From SIG440 sp045647905 (GTDB lineage Bacteria; Bacillota; Clostridia; Monoglobales; Monoglobaceae): DNA of 17,911 nt. Under the pieces are notes generated by a model. It made no database searches, had not been told where the DNA came from, and saw only the letters and a list, made by a program, of their open reading frames with translations. The stretch is from assembly GCA_045647905.1 (NCBI GenBank), contig JAZRMZ010000111.1, forward strand, positions 1-17,911, read 5' to 3'. The translations under genes were made by a program, and so were the position numbers. This document shows, piece after piece, positions 8,879-15,280 of this stretch. Within the stretch, counting starts at the first letter, position 1. Each line of letters begins with the position of its first letter.

Positions 8879-9364
8879 TTATAAATACTTTCGCAAATGT
8901 CCCAGAGCATTTTTTTCAAGCCTTGAAACCTGCGCCTGAGAAATGCCTATTTCGTTTGCAATCTCCATTTGGGTTCGTCCCATAAAGAACCTCAGCTTCA
9001 ATATATTTTTTTCACGGTCATTGAGACGTTTCATCGCCTCTTTTATTGCAATTTCCTCCAGCCATGAATCATCAATATTCTTTTCGTCCTTCACCTGATC
9101 CATAACAAAAATTGCATCTCCACCATCGTGATAAACAGGCTCATATAACGAAACAGGGTCAACAATAGCATCAAGTGCCGCTGAAACCTCACGGCGGCTA
9201 ACTCCCATTTCTGCCGCAATTTCATCAAGAGTCGGTTCCTTTGAATTCTTGTTCATCAACCGTTCCTTTGCCGACAACGCCTTGTATGCGGTGTCGCGAA
9301 GGGAACGGCTTACCCTTATGGAAGTATTGTCCCTGAGATACCGTCTTATTTCACCGACAATCAT
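8879..9364 (-). pseudogene. sigG: Truncated sporulation sigma factor SigG (regions 3 and 4 only)
   Basis: The 161 residues match the C-terminal part of forespore sigma-G. They begin MIVGEIRRYLRDN and run through IRVSRSLRDTAYKAL, DPVSLYEPVYHDGGD and the region 4 helix-turn-helix TQMEIANEIGISQAQVSRLE. Intact sigma-G has about 255-260 residues. Here roughly the first 95 are absent: regions 2.1-2.3, which bind core polymerase and melt the -10 element. Homology stops at the Pro before Met1, and upstream lies the complete end of an EamA transporter gene only 27 bases away. The remaining frame has no stops or frameshifts. An AAGGGA lies 11 bases before the ATG, so a short protein could be made. It keeps -35-binding region 4 but should not act as a normal sigma factor. 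The options are a decayed gene after rearrangement, a regulatory fragment, or an assembly junction. Confidence 0.8.
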
Positions 9365-9391
9365 CGGGATGAATGTCCCTTGTGGGAAAAA

Positions 9392-10279
9392 TTATAATCT
9401 GCTCTTTTTGGGAACAATCTGTGAAAGAATTATACCCGCAAACATAAAAGCACAGCCTATATAGCCACGCATTGCCATTGTTTCGCCAAGGATAACCGCA
9501 CCGCCCATTGCCGCAAACATTGACTCGGTGGAAAGAATAATTGAGGCATAAGTGGGGTCAGCATTTTTCTGCCCGATAATCTGACAAGTGTAGGCAATTC
9601 CCACCGAGAACAAGCCGCCGTAAAGAATGGGAACAGCCGCCGCCTTAATTGCATCCAACGAAATTGTTTCAAGCAAAACCGCAAATACAAGTCCAAGAAC
9701 CGAACAGGTCAAGAACTGAACAAAAGCAAACCTCAAAGAATACATTTTGTTCACAAATCCGTCTATCACAAGAATATGCAATGTCCAGAAAACTGAACCA
9801 ACCAGCAAAATCGCATCACCATAGCTAATCTGCCATTTTTCATTTATACAGAGCAAAAACAGCCCGATAACAGCCAGAAAAGAGCCAAGCCAGATATTTA
9901 TATTTGTACGTTTTTTCAGGAAGATACCAAAAACCGGAACAAGCACGGTGTAAAGTCCCGTTATAAATCCTGCCTTTCCTGCACTTTGTGTAATTTCAAT
10001 TCCATACTGCTGAAGCCACGAGGCAACAAACAAAATAACCCCTGCAACAACCCCCACAACAGCACTCTTTTTCATTTTTATTTTATGTATTTGTGAATCC
10101 TCTTCTTTTTTTTCAAACAACAAAATTACGGGAATCAAAGAAAAAGCACCCAACGCAAACCGAATACCATTGAAGGTGAACGCACCAACATGATTTGAAC
10201 CTTCCCTTTGCGCCACAAAGGCAAAACCCCAAATCATTGCGGTCAAAAGCAAAATTCCAAGTGATTTTATATTCTTCAT
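9392..10279 (-). CDS. EamA/DMT-family drug/metabolite transporter
   Basis: This 295-residue inner-membrane transporter has ten predicted helices, arising from two EamA repeats. Typical stretches are TAMIWGFAFVAQREG near the N-terminus, SAGKAGFITGLYTVLVPVFG at the end of repeat one, and STESMFAAMGGAVILGE in repeat two. The substrate is unknown; relatives export amino acids or other metabolites. I chose the ATG at 10279, which follows GAGGAG by seven bases. An ATG seven codons further upstream has no such site. The gene has a near-consensus promoter and ends normally. It lies in the same reading frame as the truncated sigma-G gene that follows. Confidence 0.88.
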   Translation of the reverse strand: MKNIKSLGILLLTAMIWGFAFVAQREGSNHVGAFTFNGIRFALGAFSLIPVILLFEKKEEDSQIHKIKMKKSAVVGVVAGVILFVASWLQQYGIEITQSAGKAGFITGLYTVLVPVFGIFLKKRTNINIWLGSFLAVIGLFLLCINEKWQISYGDAILLVGSVFWTLHILVIDGFVNKMYSLRFAFVQFLTCSVLGLVFAVLLETISLDAIKAAAVPILYGGLFSVGIAYTCQIIGQKNADPTYASIILSTESMFAAMGGAVILGETMAMRGYIGCAFMFAGIILSQIVPKKSRL

Positions 10280-10305
10280 ATCAGTTCTCCTCTCTGCCAC
10301 ATGGT

Positions 10306-10334
10306 ATTATACATCCAATGTCAGAATAAGTCAA
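10306..10334 (-). promoter_or_regulatory. Strong vegetative promoter for the EamA gene and genes after it
   Basis: On the minus strand TTGACT (10334-10329), a 17-base spacer and TATAAT (10311-10306) give a near-perfect sigma-A promoter. The predicted start is near 10299, about 20 bases before the EamA ATG. It lies directly after the terminator of the anti-sigma gene. Confidence 0.78.
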
Positions 10335-10369
10335 GAAAAAACACCTCAAAACATAACATTCTGAGGTGT
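10335..10369 (-). terminator. Rho-independent terminator of the sigma/anti-sigma operon
   Basis: ACACCTCA (10341-10348) pairs perfectly with TGAGGTGT (10362-10369) around a 13-base loop. On the minus strand the stem is followed by TTTTTTCTT. It lies seven bases after the stop codon of the putative anti-sigma gene. Confidence 0.85.
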
Positions 10370-10375
10370 GCATAT

Positions 10376-11239
10376 TTAATCATAAAGCAAATTATTTTCG
10401 GTTGTCCAATGAATTTTTCCGTCCTCTGTATGATTACATTCATACATTGCCGACATATCGGCAGTAATCACAAAATCTGTCAACAAGCTGCTATGGTCAT
10501 CAACAAGCCATCTCCAGCTCCCCACATACACATCCTCTGTCTTTCCCCAGATTACAAAAGAGTAAGTATTACCCGTTTCTTCATCAACATCACCAAAACA
10601 AGATGTCAGCATATTTGTGATAACCGAAGTTTCTGCCTCCCCAACTTCCGCAAGATTTTCAAGAGATGCCTCCGTCGTCTCGTCATCTTTGGGTTCTTCC
10701 GCAGGTTCCGGCACTGTTCGACCCGAAAACGCCGCCGGCTGTTCATCTTCATTTGCCATGGCAAGAACAGGTTCTTCCGCAACAACCTGTGACGGCACTT
10801 CATTTTCGGGAACTATGGGAATAACAACATTTTCCGTCTTTTCTGGTTTTTTATTATCCACAGTCGATTCACGCTCATCGCTATTTTGACTTTCGGGAAT
10901 AGACTCCTTAATTTCAGGTTTTGGCATATCTTTCGTTTCAGGCTGAGCCTCGGCATTTTTTTCTTCCTGATTGTTTTCAGTTTCAACAAATGTCTTTGGA
11001 TTTTGCTTTTCAACCGCCAATTGCAGGTCATTATTCTTCTTTGGTTCATTATCAAACTGAACAAAAAATCCCACCGAAACCGCAATCACCAAAACCGCCG
11101 CCACAGCCGTTCCAAGCTTATAAACCTTTGAAAAAGGCTTCGTTACAGACTGTTTTTCGGCTTCGTCAAAAATTTTGTCAATCAATTCCCGATTTGGCTG
11201 TATATCATCATTCGCTTCCTTATAATACTTCTTAAACAA
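10376..11239 (-). CDS. Putative membrane anti-sigma factor paired with the ECF sigma
   Basis: This 287-residue single-pass membrane protein has a cytoplasmic N-terminus (1-41, with NDDIQPNRELIDKIF as in several clostridial anti-sigma proteins) and one helix (about 42-60). A long, disordered-looking extracellular stalk follows (about 65-200), rich in Glu, Pro, Lys and Asn. A compact C-terminal region (about 203-287) contains several Trp residues and two Cys (214 and 268). No HxxxCxxC zinc anti-sigma motif is present, and I do not recognise the C-terminal region. The role is inferred mainly from position: the start is a TTG at 11239, eight bases inside the sigma gene's end, with AAGGGGG eight bases upstream, so translation is probably coupled. 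A terminator follows. It is presumed to hold the sigma factor until an envelope signal arrives. Confidence 0.65.
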   Translation of the reverse strand: MFKKYYKEANDDIQPNRELIDKIFDEAEKQSVTKPFSKVYKLGTAVAAVLVIAVSVGFFVQFDNEPKKNNDLQLAVEKQNPKTFVETENNQEEKNAEAQPETKDMPKPEIKESIPESQNSDERESTVDNKKPEKTENVVIPIVPENEVPSQVVAEEPVLAMANEDEQPAAFSGRTVPEPAEEPKDDETTEASLENLAEVGEAETSVITNMLTSCFGDVDEETGNTYSFVIWGKTEDVYVGSWRWLVDDHSSLLTDFVITADMSAMYECNHTEDGKIHWTTENNLLYD

Positions 11240-11729
11240 AACCGTATCCCCCTTCCAACTTCTCTCTCAGCATTTTTCGTCCCCGACTGAGCTGTGATTT
11301 TATTGTTGAAGAATTTGACCGCAACGCTTTTGCAATTTCATCAATTGACATATCTTCATAATAAAAAAGATGTATCACCGCTCTGTACTTCTGAGGAAGC
11401 TCAAGCACGGCATAATAAACATCACCCTTTTCTTCCGTATCAAAAACAATATCTTCAGTAAGGGGCATTGTTTTCTGCGCCCAGGAATTTGAAAACACAT
11501 TATGACTGCAATTGATTGTAACTCTGATAAGCCACGCCTTGATATGCTCGTCACTTTCAAAAACCTTATCCGATTTGAGAAAGCGCAAAAAAACCTCCTG
11601 AACCACATCGTCAGCAGAATCTCTGTCCTTTGTCTGGGACAAGGCCAGCTTATAAATCATGTCAAAAAACTTTTCCACAGTTTCACGCTTATTATTGTTG
11701 TTTTCAGTCTTATGTGTGTTTCCGAACAA
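11232..11729 (-). CDS. ECF-type RNA polymerase sigma factor
   Basis: This 165-residue sigma-70-family factor of the extracytoplasmic-function group has region 2 at about 17-80 (DSADDVVQEVFLRFL, then HIKAWLIRVTINCSHN) and region 4 at about 104-155 (YYAVLELPQKYRAVIHLFYYEDMSIDEIA, ending in a helix-turn-helix STIKSQLSRGRKML). There is no region 3, as expected for this group. The start is a TTG at 11729 preceded by AGGAGG with an eight-base spacer; no in-frame ATG fits. Its last codons overlap the putative anti-sigma gene by eight bases. An ECF-like promoter upstream suggests that it activates its own operon. The target genes outside the operon cannot be deduced. Confidence 0.9.
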   Translation of the reverse strand: MFGNTHKTENNNNKRETVEKFFDMIYKLALSQTKDRDSADDVVQEVFLRFLKSDKVFESDEHIKAWLIRVTINCSHNVFSNSWAQKTMPLTEDIVFDTEEKGDVYYAVLELPQKYRAVIHLFYYEDMSIDEIAKALRSNSSTIKSQLSRGRKMLREKLEGGYGFV

Positions 11730-11751
11730 TCCCTGAACCTCCTCTCATATA

Positions 11752-11781
11752 TAATACCAAGAAAGACCTAAAAAGGTTGCA
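11752..11781 (-). promoter_or_regulatory. Candidate autoregulatory ECF promoter
   Basis: On the minus strand TGCAACCTTTTT (11781-11770) resembles the AAC-type -35 element used by ECF sigma factors. GTATTATAT begins 17 bases after GCAACC and could be the -10 element. Transcription would start just ahead of the AGGAGG site of the sigma gene. The -35 element adjoins the stop codon of the DUF896 gene. No sigma-A-like -35 is seen here. Confidence 0.45.
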
Positions 11782-11997
11782 TCAGCTTTTAAAATTCTTT
11801 GGTTTTCTTTCAAGTTTTGTCTGATTTCCGTCCTTATCAACAATTCTCACATTGTCCATAGTGTTTTTAACACCCTGACGGAATGATTCAATATATTTTT
11901 TGCGAAGCTCTGCCTGTTCGGTTTTTTCTTCCTCCGAAAGCCCTTCATTTTTTGACTTTGCATAAAGTTCATTTATTCTTTTAATAATTTCATCCAT
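11782..11997 (-). CDS. DUF896 / YnzC-family small protein
   Basis: This 71-residue cytoplasmic protein has the DUF896 pattern: a helical hairpin start (IKRINELYAKSKNEGLSEEEKTE), then QAELRKKYIESFRQGVKNTMDNV and a short basic tail. Bacillus subtilis YnzC is the familiar relative, with a two-helix N-terminal fold; its molecular function is not settled. The start at 11997 has AGAGGT seven to eight bases upstream. It lies 13 bases after the SGNH hydrolase gene and is probably co-transcribed with it. Confidence 0.9.
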   Translation of the reverse strand: MDEIIKRINELYAKSKNEGLSEEEKTEQAELRKKYIESFRQGVKNTMDNVRIVDKDGNQTKLERKPKNFKS

Positions 11998-12010
11998 TAT
12001 ATTTACCTCT

Positions 12011-12997
12011 TTATATCAGTCTTAATAAATTGTCACAATAGTATTCAAAACCCTTATCATTGGGATGTAAAGACAAATCGCCGAACAACATTTCATCATG
12101 AGGAACAAGATTCCACCCCGAAACAAACCTTACATTTTTATAATTCGCACACACATCCTTCAGCATTTGTTCAATATCTCTGAATTTTCCGCCTATCCGA
12201 TCCGTCTCATAATCCTTTCTCCATATGGGCGCAATGACATATATGGGAATGCAAGGATAACTTTTTTCAAGATTGGTCAAAAACCCGATAGCAGATGCTC
12301 TGATTGAATCAATTCCGATGCATGTCCAGTCATTTGTTCCGTAAGCAACAACGACATAATCCGCACCCTCAACCCTTGACACAGCACCAAATTCGGGGTC
12401 AAACACCGCTCCGCCTATGCCTTTATTGATTATTTCTGCACTCATTGCATCACCCAACCGCATAGCATATGTTTTTGACGGGTGAAGAGCATCATAACCC
12501 TGAGTTATGGAATCGCCATAAAAGACAATTTTCTTTTCTCTTTTCAGAGGGGCAACATATGTTGCATTTTCAATCTCAAGCCCCTCAATTTCTGCCTTTA
12601 CCGAATGCGGAAAAACAATTCTGACATTCTTTTCGCCGTTACCAAGATCAAAATCCTTTGAAAATTCCCCCAACTTATAAACACTCACAGCATAATCCCC
12701 TGTACAGTCTTCATCTTTCAGATTGCTGACATATCCTTTCAATATTCCGTCAACAAAAACGTCAAAAGCAAAGTAACTCCGTATATTTGTTTCATCTTTT
12801 GTGTTCACTTTCAAATTCAATCTGTCACCGTCAGTTTTGAATTCCATCTGAATTCCTGCAGTGTATGACAAATTCGCATTTGAAATCACTGCCGCTTCTT
12901 CTTCAGTAAATCTCGAAAAACAAAATTTTCCATCTTCAACTCTTATTTTTTCTGCACCTTGTGTAATATTTTTAATTTGTTCAATATCCAGTTTCAT
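12011..12997 (-). CDS. SGNH/GDSL-type hydrolase (putative carbohydrate esterase or lipase)
   Basis: This 328-residue protein has an N-terminal beta-rich domain (about 1-150) followed by an SGNH hydrolase domain (about 155-328). Block I is FYGDSITQG with nucleophile Ser163; block II is NKGIGG (191-196); block III is YGTNDW (Asn222); block V is LHPNDKG with His311. The acidic residue expected three before the His is Leu, and the nearest Asp (307) is four before it. No signal peptide is seen, so the enzyme is probably cytoplasmic. I start it at the ATG at 12997, after an AAGAGG site; an upstream in-frame ATG at 13051 lacks a ribosome binding site. Two-domain proteins of this kind are often deacetylases of sugar esters, but the substrate is not determined here. 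Confidence 0.85.
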   Translation of the reverse strand: MKLDIEQIKNITQGAEKIRVEDGKFCFSRFTEEEAAVISNANLSYTAGIQMEFKTDGDRLNLKVNTKDETNIRSYFAFDVFVDGILKGYVSNLKDEDCTGDYAVSVYKLGEFSKDFDLGNGEKNVRIVFPHSVKAEIEGLEIENATYVAPLKREKKIVFYGDSITQGYDALHPSKTYAMRLGDAMSAEIINKGIGGAVFDPEFGAVSRVEGADYVVVAYGTNDWTCIGIDSIRASAIGFLTNLEKSYPCIPIYVIAPIWRKDYETDRIGGKFRDIEQMLKDVCANYKNVRFVSGWNLVPHDEMLFGDLSLHPNDKGFEYYCDNLLRLI

Positions 12998-13073
12998 ATT
13001 CTCTGTATCCTCTTTTGTATATTCTTCAAGCGCAAAACAAAGCTCCTGCATATATACAAAAGCGGTTCTGCAA

Positions 13074-13197
13074 CAAATGTTGGGGTAAAAGTTTCAAAAA
13101 AGCTCCTTCGTTACACCCAGGATGACCTTGATTGGTTTATGTTAATGTCATTCTGAGCAATCAGCGAAGAATCTTTTCATTAAAACCCCAACATTTG
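13074..13197. mobile_element. MITE-like palindromic element (124 bp)
   Basis: Perfect 13-bp terminal inverted repeats, CAAATGTTGGGGT (13074-13086) and ACCCCAACATTTG (13185-13197), bound a 98-bp interior. The interior is itself an imperfect palindrome: CTCCTTCG with CAGGATGAC (13092-13126) mirrors GTCATTCTG with CGAAGAATC (13148-13174). The GTCATTCTGAGC...GAAGAATCTT motif resembles dispersed palindromic repeats seen in many bacterial genomes. No coding capacity or clear target duplication was seen. It lies between the UPF0210 and SGNH genes and may fold as a long hairpin in RNA. Confidence 0.72.
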
Positions 13198-13230
13198 ATA
13201 AAGAACCACAAAAGCTTTGTTCTTTTATAT

Positions 13231-14589
13231 TTAGTTTTTAAGGCTGTGAATGGGTGCCGGAATTCTGCCACCACGATTAATGAACTCGGCACTGGATTCA
13301 CCGTGAACCGGCATAATGGGCGCATAACCCAAAAGCCCACCAAACTCAACACTTTCACCAACGTTCTTTCCGATTACGGGAATAATTCTGACAGCCGTTG
13401 TCTTTTGATTTATCATACCGATTGCAGATTCATCAGCAATAATTGCCGAAATAGTTTCGGCGGTTGTATCTCCGGGAACTGCAATCATATCAAGACCAAC
13501 CGAACAAACACAGGTCATTGCTTCAAGCTTGTCAAGGGTAAGGGTTCCGCATTCTGCCGCCGCAATCATGCCTGCATCTTCGCTGACGGGAATAAAAGCA
13601 CCGCTGAGACCGCCAACATAGCTCGACGCCATAACTCCGCCTTTCTTAACCGCATCGTTAAGGAGCGCAAGTGCCGCTGTTGTTCCGTGAGTTCCGCACT
13701 TTTCAAGACCCATTTCCTCAAGGATATAGGCAACGCTGTCGCCAACCTCAGGAGTGGGTGCCAACGAAAGGTCAACAATACCAAAGGGAACATTCAGACG
13801 TCTCGACGCCTCCTGTGCCACAAGCTGACCCATACGTGTAATCTTGAATGCGGTTTTCTTTATGGTTTCGGCAACCGTTCCAAAGTCCTGCCCCTTCACT
13901 TTTGCAAGTGCCGCCTTCACAACACCCGGGCCGCTGACACCAACATTGATTACGCAATCGCCTTCTCCAACACCGTGAAATGCACCTGCCATAAAGGGGT
14001 TATCCTCAACAGCATTTGAAAACACAACCAGCTTTGCACAACCAAAGGAATCGTTATCTGCAGTCATATCCGCTGTTTTCTTGATAATCTGACCCATGAG
14101 CTTTACTGCATCCATATTGATGCCCGCTTTTGTTGAGGCAACTGCAACCGAGGAACATACCCTCTCGGTTTTTGCAAGAGCTTCAGGGATTGAATCAATC
14201 AGAATTTTGTCACCCTTGGTAAAGCCCTTTTGCACAAGCGCCGAAAAACCTCCGATAAAATTAACACCCGTTGTCTTTGCCGCACGGTCAAGAGTCTCCG
14301 CAAACATAACATAATTGTCTGCATCACTTGCCCCTGCAATAATGGAAATGGGTGTAACCGAAATTCTCTTGTTAATAATGGGAATACCGTACTGACGGCT
14401 TATATCTTCACCCGTCTTCACCAAATCCTTTGCAAGGCGTGTTATCTTTTCATAAATCTTTTCACACGCTTTCTCTGCACTGCTGTCAATACAGTCAAGA
14501 AGTGAAATCCCCATAGTAATTGTTCGTATATCAAGATGCTCATCGTCAATCATCTTGATTGTTTCCATAATCTCTCTTGTATTTATCAT
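13231..14589 (-). CDS. UPF0210 (PFL-like, DUF711) family protein
   Basis: This 452-residue cytoplasmic protein is of the family's full length. Recognisable stretches are DIRTITMGISLLDC at about 20-33, FIGGFSALVQKG at about 111-122, VGVSGPGVVKAAL, SLAPTPEVGDSVA and the glycine-rich ending RGGRIPAPIHSLKN. The fold is related to pyruvate formate-lyase-type barrels, but no catalytic activity is established. The start ATG at 14589 has GAGG eight bases upstream, inside the 15-base gap to the ACT-domain gene. This gene order (UPF0237 then UPF0210) is widely conserved in Firmicutes and archaea and suggests that the ACT protein regulates or assists this one. Confidence 0.93.
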   Translation of the reverse strand: MINTREIMETIKMIDDEHLDIRTITMGISLLDCIDSSAEKACEKIYEKITRLAKDLVKTGEDISRQYGIPIINKRISVTPISIIAGASDADNYVMFAETLDRAAKTTGVNFIGGFSALVQKGFTKGDKILIDSIPEALAKTERVCSSVAVASTKAGINMDAVKLMGQIIKKTADMTADNDSFGCAKLVVFSNAVEDNPFMAGAFHGVGEGDCVINVGVSGPGVVKAALAKVKGQDFGTVAETIKKTAFKITRMGQLVAQEASRRLNVPFGIVDLSLAPTPEVGDSVAYILEEMGLEKCGTHGTTAALALLNDAVKKGGVMASSYVGGLSGAFIPVSEDAGMIAAAECGTLTLDKLEAMTCVCSVGLDMIAVPGDTTAETISAIIADESAIGMINQKTTAVRIIPVIGKNVGESVEFGGLLGYAPIMPVHGESSAEFINRGGRIPAPIHSLKN

Positions 14590-14604
14590 TTTGTCAACCT
14601 CGCA

Positions 14605-14874
14605 TTATATTCTGTGCATTGAATTGAAAATATCCTCGTGCTGCATTCTTATGTCAACACCAATTTCCTTGCCGATTGCATCAAGCTCATTCATAACAGT
14701 ATTATATTCTGTTGAATCATCCTTGAATTCAACCAGCATAACCATTGTAAAAATATTCTGCATAATGGTCTGGTTGATGTCCAGAATGTTAACTCCGTGA
14801 TTGAAAAGACAACCGCTCACCTTTGCAATGATACCTGTACGGTCAATACCCATAACCGAAACAACTGCTTTCAT
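14605..14874 (-). CDS. UPF0237 ACT-domain protein
   Basis: This 89-residue protein consists of one ACT domain, a small-molecule-binding fold usually found on amino-acid-regulated enzymes. It starts MKAVVSVMGIDRTGIIAKVS and shows the ligand-loop pattern and NILDINQTIMQNIFTMVMLVE that mark the UPF0237 family. The start at 14874 follows AAAGGAG by nine bases. The frame stays open further upstream, but the consensus promoter lies inside that stretch, which excludes a longer product. It is the first gene of a two-gene unit with UPF0210. Confidence 0.93.
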   Translation of the reverse strand: MKAVVSVMGIDRTGIIAKVSGCLFNHGVNILDINQTIMQNIFTMVMLVEFKDDSTEYNTVMNELDAIGKEIGVDIRMQHEDIFNSMHRI

Positions 14875-14920
14875 TTGTAGCCACTCCTTTAAAGTTCGTT
14901 TTTTAGCAAATATATCCTCA

Positions 14921-14949
14921 ATTATACAACACCACATTGCTTCCGTCAA
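14921..14949 (-). promoter_or_regulatory. Promoter of the UPF0237-UPF0210 operon
   Basis: On the minus strand TTGACG (14949-14944), a 17-base spacer and TATAAT (14926-14921) give a near-consensus sigma-A promoter. The predicted start is near 14914, about 40 bases before the UPF0237 ATG. Confidence 0.78.
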
Positions 14950-14998
14950 GTACAAAATGCTTTTAAATCATTAAAATATCAATTCCCTCCGTCTTCGT

Positions 14999-15109
14999 TC
15001 ACACCAATCCCATGCACCACTCAACACCGATGGCAACAATCACCACAAGGGCAGATATCACAGTGAAGTTAAGTTTGCTACTCTGCCGATAGACCGTAAG
15101 GCAATTCAT
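14999..15109 (-). CDS. Possible 36-residue hydrophobic small protein
   Basis: An ATG at 15109 opens a 36-codon frame ending in TGA at 14999. A polar N-terminus (MNCLTVYRQSSKLN) is followed by a continuous hydrophobic segment (FTVISALVVIVAIGVEW) long enough to cross a membrane, and then CMGLV. A consensus promoter lies about 18 bases before the ATG, which favours a real short transcript. No good Shine-Dalgarno sequence is visible and I recognise no family. It could be a small membrane peptide, a leader peptide, or a chance frame in an untranslated RNA. Confidence 0.35.
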   Translation of the reverse strand: MNCLTVYRQSSKLNFTVISALVVIVAIGVEWCMGLV

Positions 15110-15133
15110 TATTTTTAAGTCTTGTTTGAAATC

Positions 15134-15162
15134 ATTATATCACAAAATTTTTATGCTTTCAA
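15134..15162 (-). promoter_or_regulatory. Consensus promoter ahead of the small peptide frame
   Basis: On the minus strand TTGAAA (15162-15157), a 17-base spacer and a perfect TATAAT (15139-15134) form a sigma-A-type promoter. Transcription would start near 15127. The downstream stretch to 14950 has no known gene, which is why the small frame at 14999-15109 is listed. Confidence 0.6.
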
Positions 15163-15213
15163 CTTCAAACAAAATAAATCTGAATCAAAAGACAAATTTA
15201 TGCAAAAATTCTG

Positions 15214-15242
15214 TTGAAAAAAAATTATTTTTGTGCTAAAAT
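15214..15242 (+). promoter_or_regulatory. Promoter of ygiQ-folD
   Basis: TTGAAA (15214-15219), a 17-base spacer and TAAAAT (15237-15242) lie upstream of ygiQ. Transcription would start near 15250, about 30 bases before the ATG. It is divergent from the minus-strand promoter at 15134-15162. A second TATAAT at 15251-15256 lacks a -35 partner. Confidence 0.6.
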
Positions 15243-15280
15243 ATATACTATATAATCTTATATTTCAGCGAGGAATTTTT

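Noticed and set aside
12998..13051. Upstream in-frame ATG of the SGNH gene at 13051
   Set aside because: It has no ribosome binding site, and the extra 18 residues are unlike the family; the ATG at 12997 follows AAGAGG.
13200..13225. Hairpin AAAGAA/TTCTTT as a terminator of UPF0210
   Set aside because: The stem is AT-only and interrupted, and no U tract follows on the minus strand.
13132..14019. 295-codon plus-strand frame opposite UPF0210
   Set aside because: It is antisense to a firmly identified gene and has no recognisable domain; the opening is explained by codon bias of the opposite strand.
14875..14955. Longer start for the UPF0237 gene
   Set aside because: The extension would contain the TATAAT element of its own promoter, and the family begins at the ATG at 14874.
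15233..15280. Longer ygiQ start at 15233
   Set aside because: That start overlaps the predicted -10 element, while the ATG at 15281 follows GAGGA and begins the conserved MFLPI sequence.
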